A DNA stretch of 12,240 nucleotides. Source: Candidatus Didemnitutus sp. (GTDB taxonomy: Bacteria > Verrucomicrobiota > Verrucomicrobiia > Opitutales > Opitutaceae). Below the pieces are notes generated by a model. It searched no databases, was not told the origin of the DNA, and saw only the letters and a program-made list of their open reading frames with translations. Position 1 is the first letter of the stretch. Every line of letters begins with the position of its first letter. The DNA is taken from assembly GCA_030682505.1 (NCBI GenBank), contig JAUXOH010000265.1, forward strand, positions 1-12,240, given 5' to 3'. Shown piece by piece: positions 1 to 8,473 of the stretch. The position numbers were made by a program, and so were the translations under genes.

Positions 1-228
1 CACGAGCCGCAACAACGCTTGCGGCGGAGCCGGTTCGTCGCCGTGGATTCCCGCCGACAGGTAGATCGTTGGCCCCAACGCTGAGGCCCGCTTCAGGTAG
101 GCCCGCAAGGGATACCCGGCCACCTCGCCAAACCGTTCGGACGAGAATCCCTCCGCGCGCGCGGCCCGGTCGAATGCGCGGTCGAACGTCGCGGGGTCGA
201 GCTGGGCAGGAGGAGTCGACATGGCCAT
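1..228 (-). CDS. M14-like zinc carboxypeptidase / deacylase, N-terminal part (runs off the window)
   Basis: The minus strand is open from 228 to base 1, giving 76 codons with no stop. From the ATG at 228, residues 55-65 read IYLSAGIHGDE. That is the first zinc-binding motif (H62, E65) of M14 carboxypeptidases and the related succinylglutamate desuccinylase/murein-peptide amidase proteins, which hydrolyse peptide or amide bonds. The preceding stretch with GYPLRAY is typical of the strand before it. The remaining zinc ligand and the catalytic Glu lie outside the window, so substrate and exact subfamily cannot be given. The start is uncertain. ATGs lie at 228 and 222 without a ribosome site, but an in-frame GTG at 267 has AAAGGG (279-274) six bases ahead and would add a mildly hydrophobic 13-residue leader, perhaps a weak signal peptide. 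An in-frame TGA closes the frame just upstream. The gene diverges from gltX. Confidence 0.72.
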   Translation of the reverse strand, partial: MAMSTPPAQLDPATFDRAFDRAARAEGFSSERFGEVAGYPLRAYLKRASALGPTIYLSAGIHGDEPAPPQALLRLV

Positions 229-327
229 GACAGTGAGGACGACCTTGGCCAGAAAAAGATCCGGCACAAGGAGCCCTTTGCATCAATTGCCTTGGCTCCG
301 TTTGTCCGTTGATTCTCTCTAGGCATC
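229..327. promoter_or_regulatory. Divergent spacer between the M14-like gene and gltX
   Basis: About 100 bp separate the two divergent starts, so promoters for both genes should lie here. I see no convincing -35/-10 pair. The only clear site is AAAGGG on the minus strand at 274-279, ahead of a possible GTG start at 267. gltX has only a weak AGG at 321-323, four bases before its ATG. Confidence 0.35.
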
Positions 328-1722
328 ATGTCTCCGGTTCGCGTCCGCTTCGCTCCCAGTCCCACGGGTTTCTTTCACATCGGCAGTGCCCGCACGGCCT
401 TGTTCAACTGGCTCTATGCCCGCCATACCGGCGGCACGTTCATTTTGCGGATCGAAGACACGGACCAGGCCCGCGACAGCGAGAAATTCCTGCGCTTGAT
501 TTACGACAGTCTGACGTGGATGGGCATGGACTGGGATGAAGGTCCCAATGCCAACGGGGTTGGCGAACGCGGCGACTACGGCCCATACCGGCAGAGCCAG
601 CGCGCGGAGGTCTACCAGCGTTACCTGGCCCGGTTGCGGAACGCCGGCCGGGCCTATGAGAAGGACGGCGCGATCTGGTTCAAGCAGCTGGGTGATCGCT
701 ACACCGTGTTTGACGACCACCGGAAGAAGGAAGTCGAGAAAGTGAAAAGCGACCTGGTCGTCATTGAAGACCAGATCCGCGGCCGCGTGGAGCGCGCCGA
801 GGACGAGGACTTTGTGATCGTGCGCTCGGATGGAAACCCGGTGTTTCACTTCGTCAACGTCGTCGACGACATCGAAATGAAGGTCACCCACATCATCCGC
901 GGCGAAGACCATCTGTCGAACACGAGCAAGCACGTCCGGCTCTATGAGGGATTCGGCGTCACGCCGCCGGCGTTTGCGCATATTCCGTTGATCTTGAAAT
1001 CACCCGAAATGGGGCAGGGGAAGATGAGCAAGCGCGACCAGGGGGCCCTGGTCGAGGAATACCAACGGCGGCACTTCCTGCCGGAGGCGTTGGTGAACTA
1101 TCTGGCCTTGTTGGGTTGGAATCCCGGCGAGGATCGCGAGAAGATGCCCATCGCCGAAATCGTGCGCCGGTTCGATCTTCCCGCGGTCAACCAGAGCAAC
1201 GCGAAGTTCGACAGCAAGAAACTCGCGCACATGAACATGGTGTATCTGCTCGAGCAACCGGCCGACCGGTTTCTGGCGTTGGCGAAGGATTATTTTGCGC
1301 AGCAGCCGAATGGCGCGTCGGTGATGGCCGACGAATCCTACTTCGCCGAGATCATGTCACTCGCGCAGCCGAAGATCAAATCGGTCGAGGAACTCGGGGC
1401 TTACACCAACTACTTCTTCACCGAGGAATTTCCGATCGACGACAAGGTGAAGGCGAAGGTGATGGGCAAGGGCGAACCGAAGGCGCGGCTGGCGGAGCTC
1501 ATGGCAACGCTGCCCGCGATGGACTTCGCGAGCGACGCGAGCATCGAGGCCGCGATCAAGTCACTGGCCGACGGCAAGGCCCTGGGCTTTGGCGACTATC
1601 AAGGCGTCGCCCGACTCGCCCTCACGGGCACCAATGCCGGCCCGAGCATTACGAGCATCTTCCGGGTGCTCGGTCGTGATCGCACGCTGGCTCGCTTGCA
1701 GCGTTTCGCGGCGGTCGCTTGA
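328..1722 (+). CDS. gltX: Glutamyl-tRNA synthetase
   Basis: This class I aminoacyl-tRNA synthetase joins glutamate to its tRNA with ATP in the cytosol. The 464-residue protein starts with RFAPSPTG, followed by the HIGH-type motif HIGS (residues 17-20). The second ATP motif KMSKR is at 232-236 and the stem-contact motif KFD..KL is near 293. The C-terminal anticodon domain ends in the usual ALTG...GP...LG signature. Length is normal for bacterial GluRS. The zinc-binding cysteine cluster of E. coli GluRS is absent: residues around 100-130 read AYEKDGAIWF instead, and the whole protein has no cysteine. Since glnS is also present, the enzyme need not charge tRNA-Gln, but discrimination cannot be read from the sequence. 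The ATG at 328 fits the family N-terminus exactly. The stop lies 22 bp from the stop of the convergent yceH gene, and no terminator hairpin is evident between them. Confidence 0.97.
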   Translation: MSPVRVRFAPSPTGFFHIGSARTALFNWLYARHTGGTFILRIEDTDQARDSEKFLRLIYDSLTWMGMDWDEGPNANGVGERGDYGPYRQSQRAEVYQRYLARLRNAGRAYEKDGAIWFKQLGDRYTVFDDHRKKEVEKVKSDLVVIEDQIRGRVERAEDEDFVIVRSDGNPVFHFVNVVDDIEMKVTHIIRGEDHLSNTSKHVRLYEGFGVTPPAFAHIPLILKSPEMGQGKMSKRDQGALVEEYQRRHFLPEALVNYLALLGWNPGEDREKMPIAEIVRRFDLPAVNQSNAKFDSKKLAHMNMVYLLEQPADRFLALAKDYFAQQPNGASVMADESYFAEIMSLAQPKIKSVEELGAYTNYFFTEEFPIDDKVKAKVMGKGEPKARLAELMATLPAMDFASDASIEAAIKSLADGKALGFGDYQGVARLALTGTNAGPSITSIFRVLGRDRTLARLQRFAAVA

Positions 1723-1744
1723 GCGGCCAGCGGCGGGTTGAGCC

Positions 1745-2407
1745 CTAGTCAAACTGCTGGCGAAAGCCGGCGAGTTCCCCGCGCAGTTCCGCCACCTCGT
1801 GGCGCAGGCGGGCGACTTCGGCCTCCAAGGCCGAGACCCGGTCGGGTGGTGCGCTGGCCTCGTCCTCGGCGGGCGCAGGGGCGCCGTCGGTGGGGGGAGC
1901 TGCGGCCACCTCGCCGGCGAGCAGATGCGCGTAGCGCGATTCCTTCGTGCCGGGTTGGCGGGGCAGACAGACAATGAGGGGCGCCGGGCGCGCACCGAGG
2001 TCGGCGAGCGTGGCCTGCACCGCCGCCAGATCGGCAAACGCATGCAGTCGTCCGCTGCGGTTGCGGATTTCGCCGACGGTTTGCGGTCCGCGCAACATCA
2101 GCACGCACAGCACGGCGACTTCGGGCGGCGAGAGGTGGAGCGTCTCGGCAAACTTGTGGCCGAACTTCAGCACCCGGCTCGTGCCGCCGCTGGTCACAAA
2201 GGCGAGGTGCTTGTCGCGGAGGGATTCCAAGGCGCGATTGACGTCACTTTCTCCGTAGGAAACCACCGGCTCGCGATTGTTGATCTGGTTGCAAGCGTTG
2301 GTCAGTGCGTTCAGCGACTGCGGGTAGTATTCCGGAGTGGTGAGCTCCTTTTCCACGAGGGCGCCAACCACGCGGACTTCGACCGGGGTGAGCAGGGGAA
2401 AATCCAT
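1745..2407 (-). CDS. yceH: YceH/DUF480 family double winged-helix protein with C-terminal coiled coil
   Basis: The 220-residue protein matches the YceH (DUF480) family. Visible signatures are LTPVEVRVVGALVEKE (7-22), the ACNQ...NREPV block (38-48), LMLRGPQTVGEIR (103-115) and LPRQPGTKESRYAHLL (148-163). The fold is known to be two winged helices, suggesting nucleic-acid binding, but the cellular role of the family is not established. After residue 165 comes an Ala/Pro/Glu-rich linker. A heptad-like helix at 190-216 follows (VSALEAEVARLRHEVAELRGEL pattern), probably a coiled coil for oligomerisation. The ATG at 2407 is chosen because the family similarity begins directly there, although the frame stays open further upstream. 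No Shine-Dalgarno site precedes it. The start lies 37 bp after the glnS stop on the same strand, so co-transcription with glnS is likely. The gene converges with gltX. Confidence 0.9.
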   Translation of the reverse strand: MDFPLLTPVEVRVVGALVEKELTTPEYYPQSLNALTNACNQINNREPVVSYGESDVNRALESLRDKHLAFVTSGGTSRVLKFGHKFAETLHLSPPEVAVLCVLMLRGPQTVGEIRNRSGRLHAFADLAAVQATLADLGARPAPLIVCLPRQPGTKESRYAHLLAGEVAAAPPTDGAPAPAEDEASAPPDRVSALEAEVARLRHEVAELRGELAGFRQQFD

Positions 2408-2444
2408 GGTGGCGGGAGGGTGGGAGGCGAGGGAAGACAGCGGG

Positions 2445-4247
<1,803 letters not shown>

Positions 4248-4300
4248 CAGGAGGCAAGTTGCGGAGGTGAACGCACCGAGGCAACAGCAGTTTGGGCAGG

Positions 4301-5974
4301 TTAGCCGCGCATCTCGCGGAGCAGACTGGTCAGGTAGGGGATGAGCTGTTTCTTCCGGGAGACGACGCCGGGGAGGTCGAAGATCTCGTCCTGCTCGACA
4401 AGGGCGTAGGAAATGCGGCGGATGAACTCCGGGTCACCCTTCACCAGGAGCAAGGAATTCTGGGTATTGATGTCAGTCACGAGGAGCGCCGCAAAGGCGA
4501 GGCGCTCGATCTTGCGCAGGTCGTCGAGCGCCGTCGCGATTTCCTCCGCGTGGATCCAGAAATTGTCGAAGCCGAGTTCCTCGACCTGCGAGACGGAGAA
4601 GGGGACTTCCTCTTCCTGGTAAATCTTGAAGTCGGAGCGGACAATCGTCGCGGCCGGGTGGGCCAGAATAACGGAGCCGGAGCTGAAGATGAGTTCCGCC
4701 AGCGCCTTCGCCTTGATGTCGGCGTGCGTCTCGAGCCACGCGAGGACCTCGGCGTCCTTGGCGGAGGAGGTGGGGCTTTGCAAATGGAGGGTGTCGGAGA
4801 TGAGGCCCGACATCATCAATCCCGCGAGATCGGCGCCGGGCTGGAGGCCATGCCGGCGAAAAAGGTCGGCGACGATCGTGCAGGTGGAGCCGACCGGCTC
4901 GTTGATGAAGAGAATCGGTTGGGGGGTGGCCATCGGCGCGAGGCGATGGTGGTCAATGATCTCGGTGATGGTGACTTCGTCGGCGCCCGTGACGGCCTGG
5001 GTGAGTTCGTTGTGATCCACCAGTACGAGGCGGGTCGGCACCGGCTTGAGCATGTCCGTCTTGGTGAGGATGCCCCGCAGACGGCCGTTTTCTCCAAGCA
5101 CCAGAAACGCCGGAGCCGAGGTGGAGCCGATTTTCTTGCGGATGTCGGAAAGGCGGGCGTCAGCGCTGACGGAGGCGAATTTGCGGTCGATCAGCGGAGC
5201 CAGCCGGCCGGCCGTGCGAATCAGCCAAGCCGTGGTGGCCGTATCAAAGGAGCTGATGATCAGACTGACGCCCCGCGCCTGGGCGGCGGAGACGATCGAG
5301 ACATGAACCTTGCGGCCACCGGAAATCACGAGGGCGCGCACGCCGAGATCGATGGCCTTCAGTTGCACGTCGCTCCGGTCGCCGACGACAATAATGGAGC
5401 GGTCGGCGGGAATTCCCTCTTCCAGCGACATGCGCCAGAAGGTGCCGATGTCCATCGCGCCGATCCGGACGTAGAGTTCTTCCACGCGGTCGGGCTCGGC
5501 GCCGAGGAAGATCACTTCGGCGTTCAAGGTGCGCGCGATGGAATTCAAGTCGGTGGTCACGAGCCGCATTTTCTTGGGCTCGGCGATCTGCGGCAGAAAC
5601 GCATGGGCGAGTTGCGGGGCGGTGACCGTGCCAATGAGTTTTTGCTCGGCGTTCAGCACCGGCACCAGGCGATGGCCGTGCCGATCGATGAATTCGAGCG
5701 CTTCGGCACATGAGGCGGTTTCGGCGACGCTGTGCACGTCGGCCACCATCACGTCCTCGACGCGCGGGCGGACGTCACTCAAGTACAGCGGCAGGGGCGT
5801 GTGGAAGCGGGAAAGGATGGCGTCGATCCGCGCGTTGGTGTTGCCGCAACGCGCGGCGAGATAACCGGATTCCCCCCGTGCTTCCTTGAAGGCGGCATAG
5901 GCAAGGGCGGAGCAAATGGAATCGGCATCGGGATTCTTGTGTCCGACGACGTAAATGGGCGAGGAGGCTGACAT
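4301..5974 (-). CDS. ppaC: CBS/DRTGG-containing manganese-dependent family II inorganic pyrophosphatase
   Basis: The protein hydrolyses pyrophosphate to two phosphates, pulling tRNA charging and nucleic-acid synthesis forward. It has 557 residues, against about 310 for simple family II enzymes; the extra length is a regulatory insert. Order: DHH motif I GHKNPDADS (11-19; H12, D16 and D18 likely metal ligands), CBS (about 70-125), a DRTGG-like domain (about 135-250, with GDRSD at 198-202) and a second CBS (about 252-308). The DHH core then resumes with VDHNE (319-323), IIDHH (339-343) and SGLISDT (389-395). DHHA2 is at about 430-557, with the substrate-binding SRKKQ at 539-543. All expected metal and phosphate-contact residues appear present, so it should be active. 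In characterised CBS-PPases adenine nucleotides, and with DRTGG also diadenosine polyphosphates, bind the insert. ATG 5974 was chosen because family similarity starts there; an upstream extension would read through the 6021-6050 terminator. No ribosome site is visible. Confidence 0.95.
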   Translation of the reverse strand: MSASSPIYVVGHKNPDADSICSALAYAAFKEARGESGYLAARCGNTNARIDAILSRFHTPLPLYLSDVRPRVEDVMVADVHSVAETASCAEALEFIDRHGHRLVPVLNAEQKLIGTVTAPQLAHAFLPQIAEPKKMRLVTTDLNSIARTLNAEVIFLGAEPDRVEELYVRIGAMDIGTFWRMSLEEGIPADRSIIVVGDRSDVQLKAIDLGVRALVISGGRKVHVSIVSAAQARGVSLIISSFDTATTAWLIRTAGRLAPLIDRKFASVSADARLSDIRKKIGSTSAPAFLVLGENGRLRGILTKTDMLKPVPTRLVLVDHNELTQAVTGADEVTITEIIDHHRLAPMATPQPILFINEPVGSTCTIVADLFRRHGLQPGADLAGLMMSGLISDTLHLQSPTSSAKDAEVLAWLETHADIKAKALAELIFSSGSVILAHPAATIVRSDFKIYQEEEVPFSVSQVEELGFDNFWIHAEEIATALDDLRKIERLAFAALLVTDINTQNSLLLVKGDPEFIRRISYALVEQDEIFDLPGVVSRKKQLIPYLTSLLREMRG

Positions 5975-6020
5975 GGTGAGTGACAGGCCAGCGTAGGGGG
6001 GTGCCGCCGCGGGAAAAGAA

Positions 6021-6050
6021 AAAAGCCCGGCCTGTGCAGGCCGGGCTTTT
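6021..6050 (-). terminator. Rho-independent terminator of the pseudopilin gene
   Basis: Positions 6021-6034 and 6037-6050 are perfect inverted arms (14 pairs nominally; about 12 GC-rich pairs around a small loop in practice). Read leftwards, the stem is followed by a T-rich tract (complement of 6014-6024, pattern TTTTTTCTTTT). It lies 45 bp after the pseudopilin stop and 46 bp before the ppaC start, so it should separate these two same-strand genes. Read rightwards it also ends in TTTTCTCTTT, but no + strand gene precedes it. Confidence 0.92.
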
Positions 6051-6095
6051 CTCTTTAGCCGAAAGCAATGGCGGATACGAACTGACCTAACATGG

Positions 6096-6860
6096 CTATG
6101 GGGCGCGTTCCGCGGGGGTGCCGGCTGGAGAGCCGACCCCTGCCGGAGGCGTCGCATAGACCCGGGGGTTGCTTACTGGGTTTGCATGATAGGGTAGCGC
6201 CTGCAGGACAGAGCTACCCTTTTGCCCGTTATTCAGCGTGAGCTGAGTAGCGGCTTCTTGGGTGTTGGGGTAAAACTGGACGTTGCCGCCCAGAAAAGCG
6301 ATGTGCCCGCCGAGGTTACGGTAGGTGCCGTTCTCGGCGTTCCAAGTGCCATTCGTCTGCAGACCACGGGTGAACGCCACCGGCACGTTCGGGCCGTCAC
6401 TCATGCGGAGGCCACCGACGAATTCAAAACTGAGCACCCGATCGGTCGTGAAACTCGGGTCGAGGACGGCGCGATTGGTGGGACTGACGATGGCCGTCGG
6501 GTAGACGCCGTTGAACTGAGGGTCATTCTTGGCAAAATAGAAGGAGGGGTCGGTCAGGATGCCCCTTTGGGCAAGGATACCCGCCCACAAAAAGACCCCG
6601 CTGCCGCCGCTGACCGGAGGCGGGGTCTGGGCCGAAATCACCTGGGGGTCGGGCAGGCGGTCCTGATTGTCGGCGGCGTAGATTTGGGCTGCCTTGACGA
6701 TTTCGCGGAGATTATTCGCGTCGACGGTGCGCTGGGCGGTCTCGCGAACCTTGCCTACCGTCGGGAAAATCAGGGCCGCCAAGATGCCAATGATGGCAAT
6801 AACCGTGAGCAGTTCGATGAGGGTGAAGCCTGCTGCAGGGCGACGTGCGACAAATACCAT
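6096..6860 (-). CDS. Type II secretion-like pseudopilin / prepilin-type N-terminal methylation protein
   Basis: The 254-residue protein opens with a short basic leader (MVFVARRPAAG), then FTLIELLTVIAIIGILAALI, the classic type IV prepilin signal. Prepilin peptidase should cut between G11 and F12. Glu at position 5 of the mature chain is E16, and the hydrophobic helix spans 12-32. The rest is a globular exported domain with YAADNQDRLPDP at 61-72 and GGHIAFLGGNVQFYP at 184-198, a motif like that near the C-terminus of many PVC-group pseudopilins. The last 35 residues are Pro/Ala/Gly-rich and probably disordered. No secretion or pilus assembly gene is nearby, so its partner machine is unknown. 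ATG 6860 is chosen because it leaves a prepilin leader of normal length; the frame remains open upstream. No ribosome site is evident. It diverges from ilvE and ends in its own terminator. Confidence 0.9.
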   Translation of the reverse strand: MVFVARRPAAGFTLIELLTVIAIIGILAALIFPTVGKVRETAQRTVDANNLREIVKAAQIYAADNQDRLPDPQVISAQTPPPVSGGSGVFLWAGILAQRGILTDPSFYFAKNDPQFNGVYPTAIVSPTNRAVLDPSFTTDRVLSFEFVGGLRMSDGPNVPVAFTRGLQTNGTWNAENGTYRNLGGHIAFLGGNVQFYPNTQEAATQLTLNNGQKGSSVLQALPYHANPVSNPRVYATPPAGVGSPAGTPAERAP

Positions 6861-6949
6861 AACAGAGGCGCGAGTTGAGTCATAGGGGTCGAATACTTCA
6901 AGCCGAAACTCGCCTTTTGCGGCCCGATGCTGTTGGTTCGACCCCAAGT
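6861..6949. promoter_or_regulatory. Divergent pseudopilin/ilvE control region with a 9-bp inverted repeat
   Basis: This 89-bp gap must hold both divergent promoters unless they lie inside the genes. GGGGTCGAA at 6885-6893 and TTCGACCCC at 6937-6945 are perfect inverted arms 43 bp apart; the right arm ends four bases before the ilvE ATG. The pair could be operator half-sites or the base of a large stem in the ilvE leader. On the minus strand a TTGAAG / TCAACT pair with a 17-bp spacer is a weak promoter candidate for the pseudopilin. Confidence 0.4.
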
Positions 6950-7816
6950 ATGATCGTCTATCTCGATGGCAATTACGTTGATTCTGCCGAGGCAAAGGTC
7001 TCGGTGTTCGACCATGGGCTGCTCTATGGCGATGGCATCTTCGAGGGCATCCGGCTCTATGAAGGGAATGTCTTCCGCCTGATGGAGCATCTCGAGCGCT
7101 TCGAGTATTCGGCCAAGGCGCTCATGCTCGACCTCCCGCTGAGCCGTCAGGAGTTGGCGGACGCGATTTGCGAGACGTGCCGTCGCAACGGACTCCGCGA
7201 TGGCTATATCCGCTTGGTCGTGACCCGGGGGATTGGCGACCTCGGTTTGGCCCCCTGGCTGTGCGCCAAACCCACGACCTTCATCATTGCGAGCACGATC
7301 CAGATGTATCCGAAGGAGCATTACGAAAACGGGCTCTCGATCGTCACCGTGCCCACCCGCCGGATCAATCCTGCGGCGTTGCCGCCGACGGTGAAGTCAT
7401 TGAATTACCTGAACAATATCTTGGGCAAGATCGAGGCGAAGCAGGGCGGGGCCCTCGAGGGCATCATGCTCAACGACCAGGGATTCATTGCTGAATGCAC
7501 GGCGGACAATTTGTTCATCGTGCACAAGGGCGTCATCTTCACTCCGTCCGCCGCACAGGGCGCGCTCAAGGGCATCACCCGCGAAACCATTTTCGACATC
7601 GCGCAGGACATGCAGATTCCCTGCCGCGAACAGAATCTCACGCGTTACGATGTCTGGTGTGCCGATGAGTGTTTCCTGACCGGCACCGGCGCAGAAGTCA
7701 TTCCCGCGGTCAAATTGGACGGCCGCGTCATCGGCTCCGGGAAGCCCGGAGAAATCACCGGCAAGCTGCTCACCGAATTCCGGCGACGGGTGAAAAAAGA
7801 AGGCGTGAGAATTTGA
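6950..7816 (+). CDS. ilvE: Class IV PLP aminotransferase, branched-chain amino acid type
   Basis: The protein probably transfers amino groups between glutamate and the keto acids of leucine, isoleucine and valine, the last step of their synthesis and first of their breakdown. It has 288 residues, typical of fold-type IV aminotransferases. Visible are MIVYLDGNYV at the N-terminus, FDHGLLYGDGIFEGIR (20-35), the PLP-linking lysine K149 in PPTVKSLNYLNN, and the class IV signature around E182 (AECTADNLFIV). The phosphate-binding LTGTGAEVIP lies near the C-terminus. D-amino acid transaminase and 4-amino-4-deoxychorismate lyase share this fold; FDHGLLYGDG...FEGIR favours the branched-chain type but does not prove substrate. 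ATG 6950 matches the family start exactly and has no Shine-Dalgarno site. The next gene, mcsA, begins 147 bp downstream, so ilvE is probably a separate unit. Confidence 0.88.
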   Translation: MIVYLDGNYVDSAEAKVSVFDHGLLYGDGIFEGIRLYEGNVFRLMEHLERFEYSAKALMLDLPLSRQELADAICETCRRNGLRDGYIRLVVTRGIGDLGLAPWLCAKPTTFIIASTIQMYPKEHYENGLSIVTVPTRRINPAALPPTVKSLNYLNNILGKIEAKQGGALEGIMLNDQGFIAECTADNLFIVHKGVIFTPSAAQGALKGITRETIFDIAQDMQIPCREQNLTRYDVWCADECFLTGTGAEVIPAVKLDGRVIGSGKPGEITGKLLTEFRRRVKKEGVRI

Positions 7817-7963
7817 TGCTCGTTGCGAGGTTTGGGGTGGACTGCGCACTTGCGTCCCTTTCCAGTTTGGCCATGCTTGCATTTAGGTTGGGCAAAGGAT
7901 GCTTGCCGGGCGCGCGAGGTGAACGGCAATACGACGTAAATCAGTTCAATTTCAGCAGCTTAC
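7817..7963 (+). promoter_or_regulatory. ilvE-mcsA spacer, probable promoter region of mcsA-mcsB-clpC
   Basis: No gene fits in these 147 bp. An 8-bp direct repeat ATGCTTGC occurs at 7873-7880 and 7899-7906, each copy preceded by a GTTTGGC/GTTGGGC-like stretch. The 3' third (about 7925-7963) is AT-richer than its surroundings, as expected near a promoter. A TTGCCG at 7903-7908 is a weak -35 candidate without a good -10. I see neither a CIRCE element nor a CtsR box. No T-tract terminator for ilvE is visible. Confidence 0.4.
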
Positions 7964-8473
7964 ATGGCAAAATCTCTCAAATGTGACCTGTGCGCCAAGC
8001 CGGCGACGGTTCATCTCACCCAGATCGTCAACAACAAGATCCACAAGGTGGACTTGTGTGAGGCGTGCGCGCAGGCGAAGGGCGTAACCGACCCGAGCGG
8101 CTTCTCGCTCGCGGACCTCCTGCTCAAGGCCTCCCTTAATCCGGAACCGCGCAATGACACGAAATGCGGGGTCTGCGGATTCACGCAGCCGGACTTCAAG
8201 AAGACCGGTCGTTTTGGTTGCCCCGCTTGCTACGACGCCTTCGCGGCGGTCATCGAGCCGGTGCTCGACAGCATGCACAAGGGTGTCTCGCACGTCGGCA
8301 AGACGCCGCAGAAAGCCCTCGAGCGCCGGTCACTCTATGAACGTTTGACGAGTCTGGAAACTGAACTCGACCTTGCGATCAAGTCCGAGCGTTACGAGGA
8401 TGCCGCTCGCTACCGCGACGAGATTCAAGAAGTCCGCCAGGCCGTGGGCAACAAGGTGGCCAATCCGCAATGA
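7964..8473 (+). CDS. mcsA: McsA-like zinc-finger, UVR-motif activator of the McsB arginine kinase
   Basis: The 169-residue cytosolic protein carries four CxxC pairs: C7/C10, C32/C35, C68/C71 and C86/C89. These form two zinc-binding modules as in Bacillus McsA. A C-terminal UVR motif sits at about 127-162 (YERLTSLETELDLAIKSERY then EDAARYRDEI), the helical-pair element shared with UvrB/UvrC. In Firmicutes, McsA binds McsB and stimulates its kinase activity, and it helps the stress response and ClpC recruitment. The mcsB start codon overlaps this gene's stop in an ATGA, so the two are translationally coupled. ATG 7964 is chosen because the first zinc pair follows directly; no ribosome site precedes it. 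No ctsR gene lies upstream, unlike the Bacillus operon. Confidence 0.93.
   Translation: MAKSLKCDLCAKPATVHLTQIVNNKIHKVDLCEACAQAKGVTDPSGFSLADLLLKASLNPEPRNDTKCGVCGFTQPDFKKTGRFGCPACYDAFAAVIEPVLDSMHKGVSHVGKTPQKALERRSLYERLTSLETELDLAIKSERYEDAARYRDEIQEVRQAVGNKVANPQ

Noticed and set aside
93..365. A 90-codon minus-strand frame at the left end
   Set aside because: It runs into gltX and overlaps the M14-like gene in another frame; the latter carries a clear zinc motif.
319..981. A 220-codon open frame antisense to gltX
   Set aside because: It overlaps the strongly conserved catalytic half of GluRS and has no motifs.
4292..5713. A 473-codon open frame antisense to ppaC
   Set aside because: It overlaps the well-supported pyrophosphatase along its length and shows no family similarity.
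7839..7857. Possible small hairpin after ilvE (about six pairs with a bulge)
   Set aside because: The stem is weak and not followed by a T-tract, so it was not called a terminator.
7817..7963. Riboswitch, tRNA or CtsR/CIRCE element in the ilvE-mcsA gap
   Set aside because: No cloverleaf, conserved riboswitch core or inverted operator could be recognised.
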